A DNA stretch of 6,949 bases from an uncultured Acetatifactor sp. (GTDB lineage: Bacteria > Bacillota > Clostridia > Lachnospirales > Lachnospiraceae), in contig CAJUFO010000130.1 of NCBI GenBank assembly GCA_910585615.1, positions 1-6,949 on the forward strand, written 5' to 3'. How positions within the stretch are numbered: position 1 is the stretch's first letter; the number at the start of each line of letters is the position of its first letter. Below, one piece after another: positions 1 through 6,035 of the stretch. Under the pieces are notes generated by a model, which had not been told where the DNA came from, made no database searches, and saw only the letters and a list, made by a program, of their open reading frames with translations. Both the position numbers and the translations under genes were made by a program.

Positions 1-1
1 C

Positions 2-457
2 CTGTTCTCCCTGCCTGTGTCCAGAAAGGACTATGTGCTGGAAAAATATCTGTTCGCCATATTGATGTGCGGCGGCGGATGGCTTCTGGGGAGCGTCATC
101 TCCATTGTGGCCGGGGCAGCCCGAAGCGGCCTCGACCCCATGGAGGGCATGATGACGGCTCTAGTGCTGTTGCCTGTGGCGATGTGCCTGAATGTGCTCC
201 TGGTGCCGCTGCGGCTGAAATTCGAGGCGGAGAAGAGCAGGATAGCCCAGATTGTGGTGATGGGAGGCATCTTCGCGGTGGTGATCGCGGGAACAAAGAT
301 TGCGGAGAGGCTGGGCATCGACCTGGAAGCCCTGGGGGAGCGGATGCCGGTGATGAGCGCTCGGTTAGGCATCGTGGTGGCTCTGGGCATCTGCATCGCC
401 CTGCTGCTCCTCTCCTGCCATATCAGCATCAAGATTATGGAGCGCAAGGAGTTCTGA
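2..457 (+). CDS. ABC-2 type transporter permease, C-terminal part (5' end outside window)
   Basis: The reading frame is open from the first complete codon (position 2) to TGA at 455-457, so the gene starts upstream of the window. A GTG at 17 is only an internal valine codon. About 151 residues are visible. They begin with LFSLPVSRKDYVLEKYLF, the loop typical of ABC-2 permeases of the ABC2_membrane_5 type, where SLPVSRK is followed by a YLF-type helix. Four hydrophobic segments follow, at about visible residues 22-42, 51-72, 84-103 and 124-146. Between the second and third lies the basic stretch VPLRLKFEAEKSR, a usual feature of this family. The protein ends in a short basic tail (KIMERKEF), as these proteins often do. 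Such permeases form the membrane part of an exporter with an ATPase normally encoded just upstream, often behind a GntR-type regulator; neither is visible here. The substrate is unknown. Family assignment is by pattern recognition. Confidence 0.8.
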   Translation: MFSLPVSRKDYVLEKYLFAILMCGGGWLLGSVISIVAGAARSGLDPMEGMMTALVLLPVAMCLNVLLVPLRLKFEAEKSRIAQIVVMGGIFAVVIAGTKIAERLGIDLEALGERMPVMSARLGIVVALGICIALLLLSCHISIKIMERKEF

Positions 458-617
458 GGAGCTTTTGCAATGAAATTATTTTCAGGCAATGGATAGGATA
501 TACTTTAAGGGATTTCGGAAGTCCTCCATACCTGCGGCCGGATTTGGAAACTGGACAGATGGAATTCATATACCGGACGGATGCCGTTGAAACCGGGCAG
601 GAATGATTTTGGAAGGA

Positions 618-643
618 AAGAGGCTGCCTTAGGGCAGCCTCTT
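618..643 (-). terminator. Hairpin terminator downstream of the FtsX-type permease
   Basis: A perfect 11-bp inverted repeat pairs AAGAGGCTGCC (618-628) with GGCAGCCTCTT (633-643) around a TTAG loop. It lies 29 nt beyond the stop codon of the leftward permease gene. Read on the - strand the stem runs into CTCTTTCCTTCC, a pyrimidine-rich but imperfect U tract. Read on the + strand the following bases are GAAATAT, which is poorer. It therefore best fits the end of the - strand operon. It may act weakly in both directions and also end the + strand ABC-2 gene, 160 nt away. Confidence 0.65.
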
Positions 644-672
644 GAAATATGCACAGGCGCTGTGCGGCCTTC

Positions 673-2913
673 CTACAGCATGGTATCGTCCCTCAGGACC
701 TCCGCCAGGCTGATCTTCCGGATGCTGCGCCAGGCCAGGGAATAGGCAAGCGCCACGCAGGCCACGATGGCCAGCATGAAGACGGCGATTGGGACAAGGG
801 GCGCCTGGGCCAGGAATTCTCCCGCATCCACATAGCTCAGCTTCAGCATGGCGCCTACGGCCGCCACCGCCAGGGGAAGGGTGATCAGAATCGGGCGCCC
901 CGCCAGGACCAATGCCTCGATGCAGAACATTTTCCGCAGGGAGGTCGGCGTCAGCCCCACGGACATGTACCTGGCGAATTCCCGTTTCCTCTGCCGCACG
1001 AAGCCCAGGGTGTTGGAGAACACATTGCCCATGCCAATCAGGGCCAGCAGCACGCAGAAGCCGCCGAAGACCGCCATCATCCCCTGAAACATGGTATTGT
1101 TGGAGTCATATTCCTGGATGCGGTTTTCGCTCTCTGCGGCATGGTTTTTGCTGACGATGGCATGGATTTGTGCCTGCAGGGCGTTCAGCTCCTCCAGAGC
1201 GGCGCCCTCTCTCCCCAGCACGCAGATGCAGACTTCCTCATTCGTGCCCCCAAGCTGCCCGCCGATTTCCCGCCACAGGGAGGCAGGGATGAAATGTACC
1301 AGCTCATAGTAGTCAAGGGTGGCGTATTCCTCCCGCAGGGCCGGGACCTGCTCCGTATAGGCCAAGACCGCCACCTCCGCCGTGACATCCTCGCTGCCGG
1401 ACTGGCGCAGGACGCTTACAGGGGCTTCCCCTAAGGAATCCTTTTTCAGGTAAGGACAGTAGACCGGATGCCGGAAATCGGGATTGGTCACATCCCGGAT
1501 CTGGTTCATGACCACCGCCCCGTCCAGCCGGGGAGCGGCGCCGACCTGTTCGCAATAGGCCAGAAAGCTGTTGTCATCCAGGATGACCAGGGGCGCGTTC
1601 ACCATCCAGCCGTCCTGTACCTGCGTCACATATTGCCCGGGAGCCTGGGAAAACCCGCCGAAGGACTTCATCTCCTCGCTTATCTGTGCCTCTGTGATGA
1701 GCCGCCTCGCCGTTGCCCTTTGGTACACGATGGCGCTCTCCACCCCTGCAAGCCCCTGGAGCTCCTCCGTCTCCGGGAAGCTTTCCACCTGGGTGTCTTT
1801 CAGGGTGGCATAGATGTCCCAGACGTTCTGATATCTCTCAAAATAGGTCTCCCTGGTGCTGATTGCCGTAAGGGAGAAGAAGCACTGCATCATCGTAAAG
1901 GCCATAAAGGAGAACAAAAGGGACAGGGAGGCCGTCCGCAGGGCCTTTCGCTGGGCTTTCAGGGCATTGCCCGCCAGCTCTCCCTCCACGCCGAACAGGA
2001 GGCTGAGGATGGGGGAGGACTTTCTGCGCCTCAGCTGCAGCTCCCCGGTGTTCTTGATGGCCTCCAGGGGCGTGAGCCTGCTCAGCTTCCGGGCGGGCAG
2101 CCAGGCGGAGAGCCATATGGTCGCCACGGCAACGAGCAGGGTGGCGGCCAGGATCAGGGGGTGGTATCCGGGGCTGGACTCATGTCGGCCCTGGACAGCG
2201 TCTCTCAACAGCACATTGGTCAGGAGTATCAGCCCCATCCCGCCCGCTACGCCCAGGAGGCTCCCCACGAACAGGGGCAGGGCGCACAAAGAGGCAGCCT
2301 CCTGCAGCAGGCAGGTGCGGATCTGCTTCGGCGTAGCGCCGATGCTGGAAAAGATGCCGAACTGATGGATCCTGGCGTTCATGGACACCGCAAAGGAATT
2401 GTGTATGATGATCACCAGGGAGAAGGAAGCCAGGGCCACAATCAGGAGGAACAGGGGAAACAGCAGCCTGGGCGCGGTGTCCTGGGGATCGCGTACCAGG
2501 TACAGCGCCAGGAGCTCATGATGGTAGGCTGTGTTCTCCGGGGGAATCCCGGCCAGCTCGGCGATGCGGGGCGTGTCCTGAAGGACATCTTTATAATGGT
2601 AGAAATAGAGGTCTGTCACCATTTCTCCGTCCTGGCTCTTTTCCTCGTTTACCACGGCCTCTTCCACAGTGGCGAAATTTCGGATGGCTTCCAGGGCCTC
2701 CCCATCGATCTCCCCCACCAGCCGGCTCTGCCAGCCGCCTTCATTCAGCGATATCCGTTCCACCTCATACTTCCAAAAATTATAGAACAGACAGCACAAA
2801 AGGGACAGGAGCAGTGCCGAGATAAAAGCTGAAATCCGCACGGACAGGCTGGAGGAGGGATTTTTTTTCAGGTAATCGGATGAATATTCTTTCCACATAG
2901 GATATGCCGTCAC
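673..2913 (-). CDS. FtsX-family ABC transporter permease with two MacB-like units (746 aa)
   Basis: This is the membrane subunit of the ABC transporter whose ATPase is encoded immediately upstream. Eight likely membrane segments lie at about residues 26-47, 150-172, 208-235, 252-273, 327-349, 610-634, 665-690 and 706-728. This gives two units of one TM, an extracytoplasmic domain and three TMs. The external domains span about 48-149 and 350-609. Typical FtsX loop motifs occur in both halves: RIHQFGIFSSIGATPKQI (181-198) and RKREFARYMSVGLTPTSLRK (642-661). Each half closes with a short basic helix, PARKLSRLTPLEAIK (273-287) and SIRKISLAEVLRDD (730-743). The start used is GTG at 2913, which overlaps the ATPase stop as GTGA. 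An ATG five codons later is possible; a GGAGGTG lies 19 nt before the GTG, and no good site precedes the ATG. Family members handle antimicrobial peptides, lipids or lipoproteins, or transmit mechanical signals. The substrate here is not readable from the sequence. Confidence 0.9.
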   Translation of the reverse strand: MTAYPMWKEYSSDYLKKNPSSSLSVRISAFISALLLSLLCCLFYNFWKYEVERISLNEGGWQSRLVGEIDGEALEAIRNFATVEEAVVNEEKSQDGEMVTDLYFYHYKDVLQDTPRIAELAGIPPENTAYHHELLALYLVRDPQDTAPRLLFPLFLLIVALASFSLVIIIHNSFAVSMNARIHQFGIFSSIGATPKQIRTCLLQEAASLCALPLFVGSLLGVAGGMGLILLTNVLLRDAVQGRHESSPGYHPLILAATLLVAVATIWLSAWLPARKLSRLTPLEAIKNTGELQLRRRKSSPILSLLFGVEGELAGNALKAQRKALRTASLSLLFSFMAFTMMQCFFSLTAISTRETYFERYQNVWDIYATLKDTQVESFPETEELQGLAGVESAIVYQRATARRLITEAQISEEMKSFGGFSQAPGQYVTQVQDGWMVNAPLVILDDNSFLAYCEQVGAAPRLDGAVVMNQIRDVTNPDFRHPVYCPYLKKDSLGEAPVSVLRQSGSEDVTAEVAVLAYTEQVPALREEYATLDYYELVHFIPASLWREIGGQLGGTNEEVCICVLGREGAALEELNALQAQIHAIVSKNHAAESENRIQEYDSNNTMFQGMMAVFGGFCVLLALIGMGNVFSNTLGFVRQRKREFARYMSVGLTPTSLRKMFCIEALVLAGRPILITLPLAVAAVGAMLKLSYVDAGEFLAQAPLVPIAVFMLAIVACVALAYSLAWRSIRKISLAEVLRDDTML

Positions 2914-3614
2914 AGCTCTGCGGACAGCGTCTTCACCTCCCTTCGTTCATCGCTTACGATGCGCCCGTCCTGGACGGTGATGATGCGCTCCGCCTCCAGG
3001 GCCACCTTTTCGTCATGGGTGATCAGCAGAATGGTCTGGTTCAGGCTGCGGTTGGAGAGCCCTAGCATATCCATGATCTCCTTGGAATTCTTCTGGTCCA
3101 GGTTCCCCGTGGGCTCGTCCGCCAAAAGCAATGCAGGGCGGTAGATCAGCGAGCGGGCGATGGCGACGCGCTGCTGCTGTCCGCCGGAGAGCTGGCTTGG
3201 CAGAGCCTCCAGCCGGTCTGCGATTCCCAGGGTGTCCACGATTTTTTGGAAATATTCCTGATTGGGCTTCTTTTTGTCCAAGGCCAATGGCATCAGGATG
3301 TTCCTCCGCACGGTGAGGGTGGGGATCAGGTTGTAGAACTGGTACACCAGCCCTACCTTTCTGCGCCTGAAGATGGCGGCCTGGGTCGGGGTCAGCGTGG
3401 AGAGGTCTGTGCCGTCTATGATGACCGACCCCTCAGTGGGCTTGTCCACGGTGCCCAGGATGTGCAGCAGGGTGGACTTGCCCGAGCCGGACGAGCCCAC
3501 GATGGCCACGAATTCTCCCTTGTCCACGGACAGATTGATTCCGTCCAGGGCAGTCACCTGATTGTCGCCGGTGCCGTATATCTTTCGGACGCCCTGACAT
3601 TTTAAGATTTCCAT
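2910..3614 (-). CDS. ABC transporter ATPase, MacB/LolD/BceA-type (234 aa)
   Basis: This is the cytoplasmic nucleotide-binding subunit that powers the FtsX-type permease encoded directly downstream. All catalytic motifs are intact. Walker A is GSSGSGKST (40-48, Lys46), the Q-loop is YQFYNLIP (Gln92), the signature is LSGGQQQR (142-149), Walker B is ALLLADEP (161-168, Glu167), the D-loop is NLD, and the switch histidine is His200. Length and the phrases FYNLIPTLTV and ADEPTGNLD match the MacB/LolD/BceA group, which pairs with FtsX-type permeases. The ATG at 3614 is preceded by TAGGAGGA, 8 nt upstream, a strong ribosome binding site. The stop overlaps the permease start by 4 nt (GTGA), which implies translational coupling. 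A 64-nt gap with its own promoter-like element separates it from the kinase gene. A role in peptide resistance or envelope stress is inferred from context only. Confidence 0.95.
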   Translation of the reverse strand: MEILKCQGVRKIYGTGDNQVTALDGINLSVDKGEFVAIVGSSGSGKSTLLHILGTVDKPTEGSVIIDGTDLSTLTPTQAAIFRRRKVGLVYQFYNLIPTLTVRRNILMPLALDKKKPNQEYFQKIVDTLGIADRLEALPSQLSGGQQQRVAIARSLIYRPALLLADEPTGNLDQKNSKEIMDMLGLSNRSLNQTILLITHDEKVALEAERIITVQDGRIVSDERREVKTLSAEL

Positions 3615-3654
3615 TTTGATTATCCTCCTATTGTAGTTTTGCCTTACAGGTTAC

Positions 3655-3686
3655 AGTATATCAGACGAAACTTACAACTCAGTGAC
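3655..3686 (-). promoter_or_regulatory. Regulated promoter of the ABC transporter operon
   Basis: Read on the - strand there is an extended -10 element, TGATATACT (3663-3655). Upstream are a TGTAA box (3676-3672) and a GTCAC box (3686-3682), 10 bp apart. The position expected for -35 has no TTGACA-like match, as is usual for activator-dependent promoters. The same boxes at the same spacings precede the response regulator gene, which suggests binding of that regulator as a tandem dimer. The GTCAC box overlaps the last two sense codons of the kinase gene. A further tandem pair, CTGTAAC-CTGTAAG, lies at 3657-3644 over the 3' end of the -10 and the expected start site. No terminator separates the kinase from the ATPase, so read-through may also contribute. 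Confidence 0.6.
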
Positions 3687-4938
3687 TGTAGAGGCGGATT
3701 TCAAACAGAGCGCCTGCGACCGGCCTGTTCCTGGCCCGGAGGGTGCCGTTCTGGAGTTCAATGATTTCCTTTGCCAGGGCCAGGCCGATGCCTATGCCGT
3801 TTTTGGCAGCGTTCCGGCCGCGGTAGAAGCGCTGGAAGAGGTGGGGGATGTCCTCCTTGGCGAAGCCCCTGCCCTCATCCCAGATCAGGATTTCCGTGTA
3901 CAGAGGATTCTGGGCGTAGGAACAGAGGATTTTCCCACCGCCCCCATGCTCCAGGCAGTTCTTCATCAGGTTCATCACCGCCTCCATGGTCCAGTCCAGA
4001 TCTGCCATGACCATCATGCCGCCCTGCTCCGGGATTTCCACGGAAGTTCCGGATGCGTCCAGCAGCTCCTGCAGATTGTCCGCCGCCAGCACCAGCAGGG
4101 TAAAGACATCCACCTCCTCTTTCTCCAAAGCCAAAGTCCCGGCATCGATGCGGGACAGCAAAAGCAGCGCTTCCTCCAGGCGGGTGAGACGTTGGAGCTG
4201 TTTTTGTATCTGTTCCAGATAGCAGCCGGATGTGACAGCCGGGGAGATTGGGGGCATGGCTGTTTCCCTGGCGCAGGAGGCCTTCGCAGCAAGGTCGTGC
4301 TCCATCATCTGGACGGACAGGGAGATGGCGGTTATGGGGGTCTTGAGCTGGTGGGCGATGTTGGACAGGTTCTCCGCGAAGCCGTTCCTGGCCTGGATGG
4401 CCGCCTCCTTCGTCTGATAGAGGAAGGTCACGGTCTTGTATATCTCATCCTCCAGCCTAGAGAAGTCGTCCTCCCCGGAGGCAGCTTTTGGGGAGGCGGG
4501 GAGGATAGGAGCGGCGCTGGTGCCCCTCTGTTCCAGATACGCTGCCAGGGCCTGGATCCGCAGGGCCTCCCTGCGGTTGCGGTAAGCCCAGGTGCAGGCG
4601 AAGAGCAGGCTCCCTGCCAGGAACCCGGCCCCGATGCACCAGAGGCTCTGCCTGTAGGTGGGGACGGAGAAGTCGCTGGCCCGGTACCCTAATGACGATA
4701 ATACGTCTTCGTATGCGGAGCCGTCGGCGTTCCCGCCTGTGTATTCCTTCAGGGCGGCGGCAATAATCCTTCGGGCCTGCGGATCCTGCTCCACCACCTC
4801 CCCGCAGACCGCGTTCAGCAGGTCGAACTGCAGATGCCCGTAATGGAAGGTAAAGAGCAGCACGGCCAGGGCGGCGGCCAGGAGGCTTACGGACAACGTC
4901 AGGCCCAAAGTGACAAATACGTTCTTCCGTCCGCTCAT
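3679..4938 (-). CDS. Sensor histidine kinase, two-TM, HisKA/HATPase_c (419 aa)
   Basis: This is the membrane sensor kinase that phosphorylates the response regulator encoded just upstream. TM1 is at about 8-30 and TM2 at about 99-118; they enclose an extracytoplasmic loop of about 68 residues. The phosphoacceptor is His196 in IAHQLKTPI. The ATP-binding domain has an N-box (NLMKNCLEHG, Asn323 and Asn327), a G1 box (DEGRGF, Asp354), an F-box (FQRFYRG, 368-374) and a G2 box (GIGIGLALAK, 381-390). All expected catalytic residues are present. The start at 4938 is chosen because its ATG overlaps the regulator stop as ATGA and GGAGG lies 7 nt upstream. The frame stays open to 5412, but that stretch only reads the regulator gene out of frame. 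The loop between the two dimerisation helices (about 215-240) is long and carries prolines and two cysteines. The signal is unknown; transporter context suggests an envelope-active compound. Confidence 0.93.
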   Translation of the reverse strand: MSGRKNVFVTLGLTLSVSLLAAALAVLLFTFHYGHLQFDLLNAVCGEVVEQDPQARRIIAAALKEYTGGNADGSAYEDVLSSLGYRASDFSVPTYRQSLWCIGAGFLAGSLLFACTWAYRNRREALRIQALAAYLEQRGTSAAPILPASPKAASGEDDFSRLEDEIYKTVTFLYQTKEAAIQARNGFAENLSNIAHQLKTPITAISLSVQMMEHDLAAKASCARETAMPPISPAVTSGCYLEQIQKQLQRLTRLEEALLLLSRIDAGTLALEKEEVDVFTLLVLAADNLQELLDASGTSVEIPEQGGMMVMADLDWTMEAVMNLMKNCLEHGGGGKILCSYAQNPLYTEILIWDEGRGFAKEDIPHLFQRFYRGRNAAKNGIGIGLALAKEIIELQNGTLRARNRPVAGALFEIRLYSH

Positions 4939-5606
4939 AGGGTATCCTCCATGCGGTAGCCCACGCTCCTGACGGTCTTCAGGCAGGCGGGCTGGCCGAG
5001 CTTGTCCCGCAGCCGCTTCACGGTGACCGTCAGGGTGTTGTTGTTCACATAGTTTCCGTTCGCGTCCCATACCTGCGCAAGGATCTGTTCCCTGGTGAGG
5101 GTCTTCCCCTTGTGCTGCATCAGGTACAGGAGGAGCTGATATTCCGCCGCGCTTAAGAGGACTTCCTCCGAATGGCAGGTGACTGTCCGGCGGTTCTGGT
5201 CTATGCGGATGCCGCCGCAGGAGAGGTACTGCTCCGCCACATTGCCCGTCCTGCGCAGCAGCGCCAGGATGCGGGAGTACAGCACCTCCAGCTGGAAGGG
5301 CTTGACGACATAATCGTCGGCGCCGTCCCGGAAGCCGGAGACGATGTCCGAGGCATCGCTGCGGACGGTGAGGAAGATGATGGGCAGATCCTTCCACCTG
5401 CTCCGGATCCATCGGCAGAGCCTGTCCCCGTGGCCGTCCGGCATGTTCCAGTCCAGCAGCACCAGAGTGGGCAGATGGGACTCCAGCGCCGCTCTGGCCC
5501 GGGCCAGGGTGGCGCAGAGGGTGACGCGGAAGCCTTTCTGTTCCAGATATTCCGCCACGGCAGCGGCGATGTCGGGGTCGTCTTCTATATAGTAGATGTG
5601 GGTCAT
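4935..5606 (-). CDS. OmpR/PhoB-family response regulator (223 aa)
   Basis: This is a cytoplasmic DNA-binding regulator, activated by phosphotransfer from the kinase encoded immediately downstream. The receiver domain is at residues 1-118. It has acidic-pocket residues Asp9 and Asp10, phosphoacceptor Asp52 in LLDWNMPDG, switch Thr80 and Lys102 in VVKPF. A winged-helix DNA-binding domain follows at about 128-220. It carries the usual YQLLLYLMQHKGKTLTREQI stretch and a recognition region ending in RLRDKLGQ and VRSVGYRM. Length is normal for the family. The ATG at 5606 is preceded by a modest AGGCGGAA site. The gene overlaps the kinase by 4 nt (ATGA), so the two are probably made in fixed ratio. 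Likely targets are the two matching promoter elements upstream of this gene and of the ATPase gene; this is inference from shared boxes. No symbol is given because several similar families (VanR-like, BceR-like) fit. Confidence 0.95.
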   Translation of the reverse strand: MTHIYYIEDDPDIAAAVAEYLEQKGFRVTLCATLARARAALESHLPTLVLLDWNMPDGHGDRLCRWIRSRWKDLPIIFLTVRSDASDIVSGFRDGADDYVVKPFQLEVLYSRILALLRRTGNVAEQYLSCGGIRIDQNRRTVTCHSEEVLLSAAEYQLLLYLMQHKGKTLTREQILAQVWDANGNYVNNNTLTVTVKRLRDKLGQPACLKTVRSVGYRMEDTL

Positions 5607-5646
5607 AGTCGTGTTCCGCCTTTTTCTTTTAGAGTGTCATGAACAC

Positions 5647-5678
5647 ATTATAGCAGAAAAAAGTTACAGGTGTGTGAC
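5647..5678 (-). promoter_or_regulatory. Autoregulated promoter of the regulator-kinase operon
   Basis: Read on the - strand there is an extended -10, TGCTATAAT (5655-5647). A TGTAA box (5668-5664) and a GTCAC box (5678-5674) lie upstream, 10 bp apart. The implied start site is near 5640, giving a short leader of about 34 nt. No TTGACA-like -35 sits at the right distance, so activation by a bound regulator is plausible. By hand alignment, 23 of 32 positions are identical to the element at 3655-3686, with no gaps. Confidence 0.65.
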
Positions 5679-5688
5679 GGATTTTGCG

Positions 5689-5717
5689 TTGACAAAGGGG
5701 AAAAGAAATGATATGAA
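5689..5717 (+). promoter_or_regulatory. Possible rightward promoter antisense to the tRNA region
   Basis: A perfect TTGACA (5689-5694) is followed after exactly 17 bp by TATGAA (5712-5717), a 4-of-6 match to the -10 consensus. Transcription would start near 5724 and run into the terminator hairpin and the antisense of the tRNA gene. No + strand gene follows until 6147, which has its own promoter. It may be a chance match. Confidence 0.25.
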
Positions 5718-5725
5718 AGACATAT

Positions 5726-5766
5726 AAAAACAGCGGAACCTCATATTCTATGGGATTCCGCTGTTT
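5726..5766 (-). terminator. Rho-independent terminator of the tRNA-Ala gene
   Basis: AAACAGCGGAA (5728-5738) pairs perfectly with TTCCGCTGTTT (5756-5766). After one C-A mismatch the stem continues through CTCATA and TATGGG (including one T-G pair) to a TTC loop. On the - strand the stem is followed directly by TTTTT (5730-5726 region) and then ATAT, the classic intrinsic terminator form. It begins 9 nt beyond the tRNA 3' end. It also insulates the regulator operon from tRNA transcription. Confidence 0.85.
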
Positions 5767-5775
5767 CCAAAAAAA

Positions 5776-5848
5776 TGGAGCATACGGGATTCGAACCCGT
5801 GACCTCCACACTGCCAGTGTGGCGCGCTCCCAACTGCGCTAATGCCCC
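5776..5848 (-). tRNA. tRNA-Ala, anticodon GGC
   Basis: The - strand gives a full 73-nt cloverleaf. The acceptor pairs GGGGCAT with ATGCTCC. The D arm is GCGC-AGTTGGGA-GCGC, the anticodon stem is CCACA/TGTGG with loop CTGGCAG, the variable loop is AGGTC, and the T arm is ACGGG-TTCGAAT-CCCGT. Bases 34-36 read GGC, which decodes the alanine codons GCC and GCU. The G3-U70 pair, the main alanine identity element, is present. The discriminator is A73. CCA is not encoded: TTTTTT follows A73, so CCA must be added by nucleotidyltransferase. The D stem GCGC is slightly unusual (GCTC is common), but the pairing is intact. Confidence 0.97.
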
Positions 5849-5859
5849 TCACCAGAAAA

Positions 5860-5887
5860 AGTATACCACATTTTCCGCAAAAAGCAA
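5860..5887 (-). promoter_or_regulatory. Promoter of the tRNA-Ala gene
   Basis: The - strand reads an extended -10, TGGTATACT, with TATACT at 5865-5860. It ends 11 nt before the first base of the mature tRNA. A weak -35 candidate, TTGCTT (5887-5882), lies 16 bp upstream. AT-rich DNA farther upstream may act as an UP element. The expected start lies near 5853, giving a very short 5' leader for RNase P to remove. Confidence 0.6.
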
Positions 5888-6001
5888 GAGAAAATTTGAA
5901 AAAATTGCATTTTGAAGGAAAGTTATAGAATTAAGATTATGTAACAACGAAATTTAGCTTGTCATGTCAAAATGCATCAGCGTGCTGCACCCGACCATAT
6001 A

Positions 6002-6030
6002 TTGACAGGGAAATACTCATATGCTATCTT
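6002..6030 (+). promoter_or_regulatory. Sigma-A promoter of the DUF436 gene
   Basis: A perfect -35 TTGACA (6002-6007) is followed after exactly 17 bp by TATCTT (6025-6030). A TG dinucleotide one base before it gives an extended -10. Transcription would begin near 6036-6038, leaving a leader of about 110 nt before the start codon at 6147. This promoter also shows that an upstream in-frame ATG at 6021 is not a start, since it lies between the promoter boxes. Confidence 0.75.
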
Positions 6031-6035
6031 TAGGA

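Noticed and set aside
458..606. Continuation of a + strand frame through the spacer, ending at TGA 604-606
   Set aside because: It is the tail of an out-of-frame reading of the ABC-2 gene. The spacer part shows no family resemblance and no convincing internal start.
1468..2832. A 454-codon + strand open frame across the permease gene
   Set aside because: It is antisense to a clear FtsX-type permease. Its translation is rich in Gly, Gln, His and Pro with no domain or membrane pattern, as expected from a shadow of GC-rich coding DNA.
3682..4692. A 336-codon + strand open frame across the kinase gene
   Set aside because: It lies antisense to an intact histidine kinase with every catalytic box. 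It has no good ribosome binding site or recognisable domain.
4939..5412. N-terminal extension of the kinase frame to give 577 residues
   Set aside because: The extension reads the response regulator gene in a wrong frame and is low-complexity Arg, Pro and Gly. The ATGA overlap and GGAGG site fix the start at 4938.
5776..5848. tRNA-Ala as an integration site for a mobile element
   Set aside because: No integrase gene and no second copy of the tRNA 3' end were seen in the window.
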